A stretch of 64,000 nucleotides of DNA, taken from Viscum album. Its lineage: Eukaryota; Streptophyta; Magnoliopsida; Santalales; Viscaceae. The stretch lies in the NCBI GenBank assembly GCA_963277665.1, contig OY728121.1, positions 1,649,430,062-1,649,494,061 of the forward strand. The letters run 5' to 3'. A program made the position numbers and the translations under genes. The notes beneath the pieces were generated by a model that did not search any database, had not been told where the DNA came from, and saw nothing but the letters and a program-made list of their open reading frames with translations. Numbering within the stretch: position 1 is the first letter of the stretch; each line of letters begins with the position of its first letter. This document shows positions 1 through 9,205 of the stretch, piece by piece.

Positions 1-1010
1 CCAGTTCCTGATGAGCCAAGAGTTATCAATCTACATACTACGAGACCTAGAGACAATAGATAAAATTGTGCTGGGAAGAGCTTTGAAGTGATCCTTATTG
101 GTTGCCAACCAGATCCACAAGCAGCCCACCGCAAAGAAGCATTCTTTCACTTTTCTATCATCGTTTTTACATTATTACCATTAAAACCATATGTTAAAAA
201 ATTATGGATCTTATAGCTCCTAAGATGGAAAACTTGTTAACCCCCCAAACCCATTCCAAACGCACACCCATTCACCATTGTAAAACAAGTGATCAATGGA
301 ATCCTCTTAAGAACTTTAACAAAATTTTCATCTTGATGTGAGATAAATAACCTTATTCAGATGTAGCTCATAAGTAGGTATACCACTATTTCACATCCTC
401 CAGATAAAGAAGTTTTGTTTTTCTAGGATTTCATTACACCAGATAGTATGACTGAAGCCATCCAACTTAGATTGGACCCTGAGTAGGCGATGATACTCCC
501 TCCTAGGAAAAAAATTTAGTTTTTCGAAAAAAAATACGTATATCGGGTTTGGGATAAATTTCAATAATATCATAGAACCTGTGTTGATCTTCATTCAATA
601 AAGCAAGGGAGAAATTTATGTGATCGTTCACATGACTGAACATCATATCTGTCATAGGGAATCCAAGGAACCCAATGGTGGTACCGGCCCAATTTTGGTT
701 GTAGAAGTTGATATCTCCCCTTCCAATGATCCACCTATTATGATAGTGAAGAACCAAAATGTTTGGGTAAATGGTACGCCATAAAGGATATGAGTTCCTA
801 GGGGGGGTATGTATTTTCTCTTATCTTTTCCCCATGAATCTACCACATAGGGTTTGAACTTTAGTCACTTCCCAAGAATGTTTAGTCCGTATGACTTACA
901 TTTTTCCTTGAAGGCTTCTATCTTTGTTACACCCTTCTATAATAATCTACACAAGCTTAAACCAAGATTCCAAGTGGTGTTTTCCAGTTTATTGATCTTA
1001 CTTGATGAAT
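1..1010 (-). pseudogene. LINE ORF2 C-terminal region with zf-RVT-like tail, broken
   Basis: Downstream half of the same LINE reading frame. WIIGRGDINFYNQNWAG (about 688-738) is the W-x-I-G-x-G-x-x-x-F-x-x-x-x-W signature that follows the RT thumb in plant LINEs. HLFYNGEWVCVWNG (about 250-300) corresponds to the HLFxxC...VW part of the zf-RVT domain, although the cysteines are lost. ECFFAVGCLWIWLATN (about 90-145) corresponds to the terminal W-x-x-x-x-A-x-W-x-I-W-x-x-R-N block. The intact pieces lie in different frames. The function of this C-terminal region in the family is poorly defined, probably RNA or particle binding. The final residues lie outside the window. Confidence 0.75.
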
Positions 1011-1369
1011 GATAAAAGGATATTTTCAATATTCCTGAAAACCTCTTTTAGGACATTGAGGATTACAAGTGTGTGAATGGTGATTGAAATGAGGATAATG
1101 TGGATGAGCGCAATGCAGTCGCTAAAGGATATGTACCTTTTTTTTCCAATTTCAAATACTACCTGTGAGTTTGTCCACCACCCTATTAATGTGTTGGATG
1201 TAGAATTATTTTAGGTATAAAGGAGTTCCAAGACAATCCGTTGGATGGTTCCTTCTACTGAACCCGAGATATCTAAAAATGATGAAATCCCTCTGGTCCA
1301 CACACCTCATGAAGAGTAGATTATACTCTTATCACAGGTGACAATTTGTCTACTCCCATGATAATACTT

Positions 1370-1795
1370 TTCAAGGATCTTTTGAAAACTGATAATATAG
1401 TTTCTACTTATGTTCACAAATAAAATTGTTTCATCTGTGTACATGAGGTGGGGTACACCATTGAAAATTTTCAGGCAATGATAGGGAAGGATAGCACTTA
1501 TCAGGAATCTCTTTTTTGGTGAGCCTACTGATGGATTCCCGCATCATGATGAAGCGGCTGGGGGATAATGGGCCCCCTATCAAATTCCCCTCACCACTTA
1601 AATGAACCCATAAATCTTCCCCATGAAGGATATGGTGACCCATGTCAAGATAATTCTTCTATAAAATAAGTCAGTGAACCAAGTTGAGAAACACATGTAT
1701 TCAAGGATCCTGATGAATAAGTTACACCTGATTCTATCATATGCCTTATACATGTCTAGTTTGAGTGGCCATAATATTTCCATCTCTTTCAGTGA
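1370..1795 (-). pseudogene. LINE reverse transcriptase palm, broken
   Basis: Reads as the catalytic core of a plant non-LTR RT. LKLDMYKAYDRI (about 1,730-1,764) matches the conserved (A)LKLDMSKAYDRV motif that holds the first catalytic aspartate. GGPLSPSRFIM (about 1,535-1,572) matches the GDPLSPYLFIL motif. PHLMYTDETILFV (about 1,425-1,460) occupies the place of the FADD box, with the second aspartate changed to glutamate. The piece before the GGPLSP motif lies in another frame, so at least one frameshift is present. The family enzyme copies its own mRNA at a nicked chromosomal target, but this fragment cannot be active. The motif order is direct evidence; inactivity is inferred from the frame breaks. 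Confidence 0.85.
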
Positions 1796-1849
1796 TCAAT
1801 GAAATGGATTCCTATTTATTATTATGTAAGGAAATTAAAATCCTCTGTG

Positions 1850-2960
1850 ATTGAATACATTACCTAATATTGACCTTCTATCATCTAATATACCTGCCCA
1901 ATAAACATATGCATATAAAAATAACTCTTGCTAAGACATCACACTATATGGAAATCCAATATACAACATGATACTGATCTTAAAAATTATTATTTTTAAT
2001 ACTTTTATGTTGATTTAATTGAAATTTTCATTGTATCCTATGGTTTGACAAGTAGAAAATAAAATATCAGGTCTTATCACTATTAAGTACAATATTATCC
2101 TAATGAGATGCCTATATTTTGTGATGCTAACCTCATTTATTTCATTATCCATTAAAAAATTTCTTCTGGCAACAACTAGTGTTTTCATTACCTTGGAGCC
2201 CCCAATCCGAATCTTTTTAGAACATCATTGGAATATTGAATTTGTGATACGAATGCCCATTTCCTTCAATAAATCACATATATACCAAGGGAAAAGGAGA
2301 ACTACCCAATTAATTACATTTTAAACTCACTCCTCATAAATTCTAAAAATTAATTACATTTTCCCATCTTATATCCCACAAATATTATGTCATCATTATA
2401 TATAAGCCCAATAATCCTTTGATAGGTCTCATTTTTGTATATATATTATCACTAACTCCCCCATGATGAAAAATGAGTGTCTTCTAGTATTTATTTAATA
2501 TAAAACTCATTTATCTCAGTTTTTGCTTAATACATAAGGTTCATTCTTCATGTAGTAAAATTTGAACTTATCTTTAAATATAATAAAACTATTCCAATTT
2601 AATGATATACACCTCTTATTCATGTTATTCATTAGAAATTACTGATTTTTCATCCATATGGAAATACTTGAACCTCCTTTTCAATGATATAACTAAGGAT
2701 AGTAATATTATTTCTAGCCTAGAAATGGGAGAAAATGTTTCATCTTTGTTGATACCATCGATCTTGTAGTATCCACTTCACAGAAGTTGTGACTTGTTCT
2801 GAATCACCATGAAAAATTTATTTAAATTGTTACAGAAAACCATTTTCTCCTCAGAATGTTCTTATACATAAAACTAAAAACAAATCTCCCATTTCTGATT
2901 CTTTTCAATTTGGGTAAGATCTTCATGCATTGATTATACCCAATTATCATATTTACCAAC
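1850..2960 (-). pseudogene. Copia RT and start of RNase H (element F), broken
   Basis: Plant copia RT in several frames. MHEDLTQIEKNQKWEI (about 2,890-2,935) matches the MxEEL.QFERNxVWxLV start of RVT_2. GINKDETFSH (about 2,728-2,757) matches the GIDFDETFSPVA motif. KRFGLGAP (about 2,200-2,228) matches LKRFGM. SITKYRHLIRIILYLIVIRP (about 2,060-2,125) matches TKYRxLIGSLLYLTxTRP, followed by DILFSTC. AYVYWAGILDDRRSILGNVF (about 1,853-1,915) matches the YSDADWAGCxDDRKSTSG start of RNase H, where the catalytic first aspartate position is lost. The segment normally copies element RNA into cDNA. Here it stops at the LINE junction near 1,795, so the STAEAEY half of RNase H is missing. Confidence 0.75.
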
Positions 2961-3949
2961 CTATTAAATACATTTTTGACCTAATTATTATAAAATTAAA
3001 GTTTCCTATAGATACTTCAATGTTATCATTTTCTCCAACACTCTCTAGTCAATAATTATATTCTAATAATCAATTTGACCATGGATTTTTATATTTTATC
3101 CATTTTCAAGTCAATATTAATTATCCTCATTATTAGTGTATTCTTCATAATCGACATTAGCACCATGTTTTCCCAATGAACTAATTAACTCCTCATCACC
3201 TTCCTTAATAATTTTATCATTAATTTTTAATGATTTTGTACATTTTTCAAAACAGTTACATCTAGTATTTTGAAAATTTTCTTATGTTGTTTATTAAAAC
3301 ACTTATAACACTTTCTACTAGATGCGTAGAAAAGTAAAATCACATTATCTCCATTGAATCAAAATTCCTATGTTTCTCTTTATTGATAATAAAAATATAA
3401 TTTTAATGATTTTAATATACTTCAAAGTTAGATTCTTTCCATAACACATACCATATGGTGTATCTTATTCTCTCTGACACAAGTAGTATCTATTAGTAAT
3501 ATATAACAATGTCAATATTTCCACCTTTTAGATTTTATCTGGTATATATTTCTCAATAATAATCCCTAAACATACAATGTTTATAACATCGTTTGTCCTC
3601 TCAACTATAATATTTTATCATGGTGTTATCACGATTAAAACATGGTTCCTTGTCCCATGATTCTCAAGATAATCTTCCACGTGGTTGTTGGTTAACTCCA
3701 TGCCATTATCTATTTTAAATATTAGAATATTCTATGCATGAATCATTTCATACTTCCTTAGATACAGAGTAATGAATATGAACATATTAGACTTGTGGGT
3801 GGTGATCATAAATCAAGTTATCCTAGAATAGTTATCATTGAATAGAACACAATATCTATTTCCATCTAGGACTCATGGTGATAGTGTTCCACACACATCA
3901 ATATACATCCATCCAAGAACTACTGGAAAATGAACTTACAACCATGGTT

Positions 3950-4590
3950 TTTGTAAACCATGGGTATAGGTTCACCCCTATGCCAACCATTTTTGAAAAA
4001 CTATGAGTATAGGGTTTGGTTCAAGACCTATAACCATGGTTCTCAAAAAATCCATGTGTATAGGTGAAACATATACCCACAGTTTTTTTTGAAACTACAG
4101 TTATATGTTTCTTTTGAAACCTATACGTATTGTTTTGGAGAACCATATGCATGACAATCTCGTGTAAGCGTGGTAACATTTTTTCTCTCAGAAAAAAAAA
4201 TTATGGGAAAAATCATACCCAAGATTTCCCACCTATAGCCATGGTTTATAAAATATATATACAAGTAAACATATATTTATATACACATAAAACTATATGG
4301 GGAAGTCTTTAGGTGTGTAGACTATAAAGAGGCGGTCTAGGGTTCGAATCTGGTGGGAATATTTTTTTTAAATGTTTTATCCATGGTTCATGAACAATGG
4401 GTATTGGGTTATTGACAAGGTGGAAAATTTCCAATACACCTATTCCCATGGTTCATAACCATGGGTATTTAATTTTCCAAACCATGGGTATAGCTCAGAT
4501 CTATATGGAAGGATTAATCTTCTATGGTTCTATCAACAGTTATATAGCCTATACCCATGGTTTTGTGGGATATACCCACAGTTTAAAATT
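3950..4590. repeat. CCATGG-centred subterminal repeats in the CACTA-like element
   Basis: The short motif AACCATGGGTATAGG and its reverse complement recur at about 3,950-3,967, 4,030-4,062, 4,240-4,250, 4,380-4,410, 4,445-4,470, 4,480-4,493 and 4,550-4,580. They are often in head-to-head pairs that could fold into short hairpins. In CACTA elements, arrays of subterminal repeats are the known binding sites of the transposase. That role is inferred here from position and repetition. Confidence 0.7.
4300..4369 (+). other. tRNA-like fragment (B-box plus T-run) inside the CACTA-like element
   Basis: GGTTCGAATC at 4,341-4,350 is a perfect match to the core of the RNA polymerase III B-box found in tRNA genes and tRNA-derived SINEs. 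It is followed 11 bases later by a run of eight T (4,362-4,369), a possible polymerase III terminator. An A-box-like stretch around 4,300-4,315 is weak, and no cloverleaf can be drawn with confidence. It may be a captured tRNA or SINE fragment, or chance. Confidence 0.35.
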
Positions 4591-4740
4591 ATCGGTATAT
4601 GGTGATTTTATAGTAGTGAAGGAACCTCTTTATCCTTTCATATTTTAGATTGTATATATTCTAAATAAAATTTTATTTTTTGAAAAAATCACACAAGTGT
4701 GTGTGATCAGGTGATAGTCTAGGGATTTCATGATATCAAT

Positions 4741-7149
4741 ATTTCATTTTCATATATTCTAGATACTTCTCACTAAAGTGACCGATTCTTTTAGGTCACA
4801 ATATATTTTTTCATACATGGATAGGAAACACATATAATCTTCTCCACTATTGTCATTGAGATTCCCCTTTGTGACATTACCTTTAATCATAACTATATCA
4901 TCCTTCCCATTGACGATACAATTCTTCTATTACATGTCCCCAGTCAGGAAATTGAATTACACATTGAAACATGTTATCAATAACATAAAAAAACCAATAC
5001 ATCTCGATGTCTCATATCTTTTCCCCCAAAATTTTGATTTTAAATCCTATAATTTTCAACAATTTATCATTTCAAAATATAATCACACATAATTAGTCAT
5101 ACTTAATTACTATGACTACATTCCTATTTTTTATTATAAACTGACATCATCTTACAATGCTATAAATTTATTTTTCATTTTCATATAACTTGTTGATTCC
5201 TTGAAATAATGTGTATGAAAACTTTATGTCTTCATAAGAACATTCCACTACATAGATGATACAAAATACCTAACAATACGACCATATCCACCACACTATA
5301 AATTTTGTCCCACTAAATAATTATGGGAATGTTGAGTTTTACTTTCTTTCCTTACATGATGTTATTATTTCAAGTACTTCTTGGATATGAAACTCACACT
5401 CTGAGTTTTCACATCTCTCTAAAATAATAAAACCCATTATGAGGTGTATCTTTTTTTCAATGTAGCTTTATTAAATATTTTGTTTTTAAGTGTTTTGATT
5501 ATAAGTCACACCCAAATAAAACATAGATATTGGAGTGGGTGCATATGACATGGAATAAATCAATGTTGGATTCTAATTTAAATCACCCCCATACTAAATT
5601 TTTTATTTTCATGTGTCTTTTTTTTCATAGGAAATTATATTACTATTTTTTTTAGAAATTTATGATTCTATTTTATCTTTTTCTATATCTCATTTGAATT
5701 TATTTCCCAATGTCTTAAAATGAGGAAATTGTCTCTCCTTATTTTTTATTTTTATCCATAGAATGATGTTTTCCCTATCAATATCTAAAAAATGTTTGAC
5801 TTAATCTTTCACTATATTTGTTAAACCATTGATAATTTAGGCCATCTCTTTGATCTTTAACTTTTAATGAATAAATATTTTTGTGATTTTTGTTTATTCA
5901 AATATGAGATTATCAATTTCTTCCATCAACTTAGACTTTTCATTTTCATGAATATGCATGTATAGTTTAGAATCATATAAATTTCCATTAGATTGTTTTG
6001 GATATCCAATCATGTGTCTCCTAAAGAGTAACCTCTATCTTTTCCTTGAGATAATCTGTCCCTTATAATTATTCTTTTTTATAATCATCATATTATTTTA
6101 TTATCTTGTATTCAAATTCCAAAATAACATATTCTTTAGGGTCTTTAAAATCTTTAATTTATCAAAATTTTGTTTCTTCAAAAATATTATCCTATTTTGA
6201 CAGAATTACCTCCCCCATGATGATCATTCTTATAAACTATTTCCCTATTTGAGTTTTTATAACTTAATAATCTTAATAATCATCTTAGAATCTATTTGTA
6301 CTCCTTTCAAAAAGGTTACCAAACATACCACACAGAAAGAAAGAAAGTAGAATCTTTCCATTGAAATTTCCTTATACTCTTTTAAGTTATGATAAATTTA
6401 ATTGCAAGAACTCACTAAATTACACTTATTTGGAATCGTCTTCTGCTGAGAACATCTTTATTTCCCTGAATTCTACTCATTATTTTTTTCTTTTTTCTAA
6501 AACCTCATTATCATTATTTTTTATCTCATAGGCTACATAAGTAATGTAAAGACTATCCAATGTTAGATCTTTTTATTATTTATCCTTGAGCCCCAAAAAT
6601 TTTGTATTGATTCAAATTGGAAGTATTATATGTCTTATCTTCACAATATTAATGTATTATTTGATCTTTAAAATTACTAAAATGACCTCCAAAATTCCGT
6701 TCAGATGATTAGAGAATGATATATCTGTTTCATTCATGAGTATCCAAATTATTCAAAATTATTCCATATAACCAAAAAAATATCTTTAAAAACCTTTGAG
6801 TTTTCTTTTATGCATTTTGATAAACTATTACCACATATAACATGGTGATTTAAAAAACAAAACCTTTATATAAATTGTGTTAGATAAATCTCCTCCCTAA
6901 TGTGTTGATTCCTTTGGAATTGACATCCAATGATTTACTATCTCATTTTGAAAAAGAAACACTATCTATACTAAATGAAATTCCATAAATAAAATATTTA
7001 TAAAAATCCATGAAAAATTATAATAAATTGTGATGAATCTTATTCTTCCAAAGATTAATTTCATTTCCATCAAATCTTTAAATCCCTTATTGATTTACTA
7101 CTGCCCTGACTTCCTCTTGGACAATAATTCCACTAACTTGAACCTTCAT
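4741..7149 (-). pseudogene. Presumed gag and leader region of copia element F, unreadable
   Basis: This stretch sits between the integrase remnant and the PBS of element F, where gag, protease and leader belong. Little can be read. ENEKSKLMEEIDNLIFE (about 5,905-5,955, minus) resembles the coiled-coil-rich C-terminal part of SIRE-type gag. A pre-integrase region is expected near 4,750-4,950, but I could not align it. No other gene is visible, and short open frames on either strand look like chance in AT-rich DNA. The assignment rests mainly on position. Confidence 0.4.
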
Positions 7150-7162
7150 CCTTGATACCAAT
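7150..7162 (-). promoter_or_regulatory. Primer binding site of element F (tRNA-iMet type)
   Basis: On the minus strand this reads TTGGTATCAAGG. That is close to TGGTATCAGAGC, the sequence complementary to the 3' end of plant initiator tRNA-Met used to prime copia reverse transcription. It lies directly downstream of the inferred 5' LTR. Confidence 0.6.
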
Positions 7163-7680
7163 TTTTTCTCCTAGAATAGGTTTGAATACACTCAAAAGGG
7201 GGTTGAATCATGGTATAGAAGATAAAAAATACTCCCCATTGTGATCTTTTTCCATCACAAGGCCAATAATACTATGCCTTCATCTCACTATAATTTGTAA
7301 TAGAAATGAAATCATAAAGTGACATAAAAATTTTTACATGGTTCACCCAGAGTAGGATATGTTTAAGGAGAATAAAATGATGATGTTTGGATACACAAAA
7401 TTTAATAAAGTTCATAGTTTTTTATAATATCTTGAGGGTACTAACTATCCCCCCAGGGTTAAAAACAACCAATTATTTGATAACTCACTACTCTATCAAG
7501 ATATGATTACTTACCATTCCTCTAGAATATTATGTATATGTACTCAATAAACTCTTATTAGTCCATAATTATAGTACCATAAAAGGATTATTTCTTAAAA
7601 TTATGAATTCAAGTATACCATCAATATTATAGGTAATCTCTTTAAGGTTCACATAAACACCTTAGTTAAAAAAGTTGTCA
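7163..7680 (-). repeat. 5' LTR of element F, PBS-proximal half
   Basis: The stretch between the PBS and the edge of element A. It contains ACTCAAAAGGGGGTTGAATC (7,191-7,210) and ACATGGTTCACCCAGAG (7,337-7,353), which resemble sequences I recall flanking SIRE/Maximus-type PBS regions in many plants. No coding frame is seen. The other half of this LTR is inferred to lie right of element A. There is no second LTR in the window to confirm its limits. Confidence 0.5.
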
Positions 7681-7863
7681 TGATCCAACCCATACCGGGT
7701 CTCAAGCCGAAACTAAACCATGCCCGCCCCCATTGGCAAGGGGCTGGTGACCAGCACCGTAGGCATACAAAAATTATGGAGGCCTTTACCTAAGTAACTA
7801 TACAGACACACAAAACTGACTCAATGAAAAAGTGTATAGGGAAAGGAAAACAAGATACAACAT

Positions 7864-7865
<2 letters not shown>

Positions 7866-7898
<33 letters not shown>
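7866..7898. repeat. (AT)n microsatellite in the left LTR of element A
   Basis: A 33-base uninterrupted AT run. The matching site in the other LTR (15,177-15,188) has only about 12 bases. A second run at 8,497-8,516 is likewise absent or short in the partner, so both expanded after insertion. Confidence 0.9.
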
Positions 7899-7902
<4 letters not shown>

Positions 7903-8848
7903 ACAAATACACATCATACATTAAATAGTACAAGTACAGAATAGTAAACTCAAATGAAAAGAGAAAAAATAAACACCCAAAAACAAAAGTGGCATAACCC
8001 TACAATAGATGGAAAAGTAAAGCAGCTGAGAGAGCCCTGATCTCGAATCCCAAGCTATAACCACTGCACATGGTCCAACAATCTTGTATCCCTATGCTAC
8101 TATAAAGTCACAATCAACCTGTCCATTTTTTGTAAGGGCACATCGAGTGTGGGAAAATCACAAGTAGGGGAAATTATAAAAATATTTAATACGATGCTCT
8201 GAAGGATCAAGGGAGTAGAAAACAATGTACTGAATAGGGGATCAGTAGATAGAACAAGGTATATAAAAAGAGTACATCTTAACCAAACTAGAGAGTGAAG
8301 TAAGCTCATCCAAATTGAAGGACTTGAAAATAGCGTGAAGGTGAACTTCTCATTGAGTCTTTGCAACCTGTAGTAGGAGAGTATAATAATACAACCATAA
8401 GAAGCTCGACACAAAAATCATATGGAATAACCCACATATTTTTTCCTCTATTGGAAGGAGAGTAAGAAAATCCCAAGTAGTGGGTATCATAATACGATAT
8501 ATATATATATATATATTCTTAACCAAAAAATCCCAAATGGGAGATTAAGGGGATATCTATATCACTTGTTAATCCCATAAAAATAGTCACTAATAATTCT
8601 AGGAGTAACCATCAATGCCTAGCATCCCACACATATACTCTGAACAGTATGTCAAAGGGGCTCAACAACTTCACCTTGATACTCTCCACTTTGTGTGAGT
8701 CTGTCATGCCTTTACAGTTTTAGGTCATGGGACAAGGATGTGTCTTTGTGGGAAAAGCTCCACTCTTTATAGAGATTCCAAAGACACATCAATAATGTCT
8801 CTTCACTATGATCCAAAATTGAGATATTGTGTCAGAAAGTCATTAACC

Positions 8849-9205
8849 CACTACCCAGCCCGATTGGAGGGGATGATCAGAAGATTCATCGACGAATCCA
8901 CTTCCTACCCCAGATGGAGGGTAATCTCAAAAGAGTGAATGAAGAACCTCATTTCCTAGACCCACTGGGGGGTATGTCTTGAAAGAGTAACCGAAAAACC
9001 TCACTGCCCATCCCTACTGGAGGGTAGTCCCTAAAAAGAGAATGATGAACCTCCCTTAAAACCTCACTAGTGGGTAAGACCTAAAGAGAGAATAACAAAC
9101 CTCACTACCTAAACCCACTGGAGGGTATGTACCAAATAGATAATGGTGAAACTCACTGCCCAACATTGCTGTAGGGTAATCCGGTACAACTATGGTGATT
9201 CTAAA
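8849..9205. repeat. 51-bp tandem repeat array, left LTR of element A
   Basis: About seven units of roughly 51 bp. Each starts with a variant of CACTGCCCAACCCACTGGAG and continues into a GGGTA(T/A)G...GAAAGAG stretch. Starts are near 8,849, 8,899, 8,950, 9,002, 9,053, 9,103 and 9,154. It is decayed more than the copy in the right LTR. Confidence 0.85.

Larger units (their letters stand above)
1..1795 (-). mobile_element. 5'-truncated LINE (plant L1-type), 3' end outside the window
   Basis: This is the downstream part of a LINE open reading frame 2 read on the minus strand. From 1,795 leftwards one meets the RT palm, a connecting stretch, the W-I-G-G motif region and a zf-RVT-like tail, in the family's normal order. 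There is no endonuclease domain: recognisable homology begins just upstream of LKLDMYKAYDRI. That is typical of a LINE copy truncated at its 5' end by incomplete target-primed reverse transcription. To its right the sequence switches directly to a copia RNase H fragment, so the LINE probably inserted into, or replaced, the end of element F. Its poly(A) tail and target duplication would lie left of position 1. Several frame changes and stops make it a dead copy. Confidence 0.85.
3918..4618. mobile_element. Non-autonomous CACTA-like DNA transposon (701 bp)
   Basis: The left end reads aACTACTGGAAAA (3,918-3,930), which is CACTACTGGAAAA with the first base changed. The right end reads TTTTATAGTAGTG (4,606-4,618), its degenerate inverted partner. 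Both ends are flanked by AAG (3,915-3,917 and 4,619-4,621), a 3-bp target duplication as expected of the CACTA (En/Spm) superfamily. Removing the element rejoins the integrase of element F. No transposase can be read inside, so it would have relied on an autonomous relative. The interior is filled with CCATGG-centred repeats, listed separately. Confidence 0.85.
3220..4740 (-). pseudogene. Copia integrase (element F), split by a CACTA-like element
   Basis: The family enzyme joins cDNA to the chromosome. On the minus strand GWMYIDVCGTLSP (about 3,885-3,915) matches the start of the rve core (HxDLCGP), with the first catalytic Asp in IDVC. LDGNRYCVLFNDNYSRITW follows. KIDNGMELTNN (about 3,683-3,715) corresponds to the LRSDNGGEF motif, and VERTNDVIN (about 3,590-3,620) to VERKNRTLQ, carrying the final Glu. 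AYKCFNKQH-type linker sequence lies at 3,240-3,310. The pieces upstream of the core (4,619-4,740) are separated from it by the CACTA-like insertion at 3,918-4,618. Stops and short indels are present throughout. Confidence 0.75.

Noticed and set aside
2103..2324. A 73-codon plus-strand frame
   Set aside because: The minus strand of the same interval reads as the copia RT end (RHLIRIILYLIVIRPDILF), so the plus frame is a shadow.
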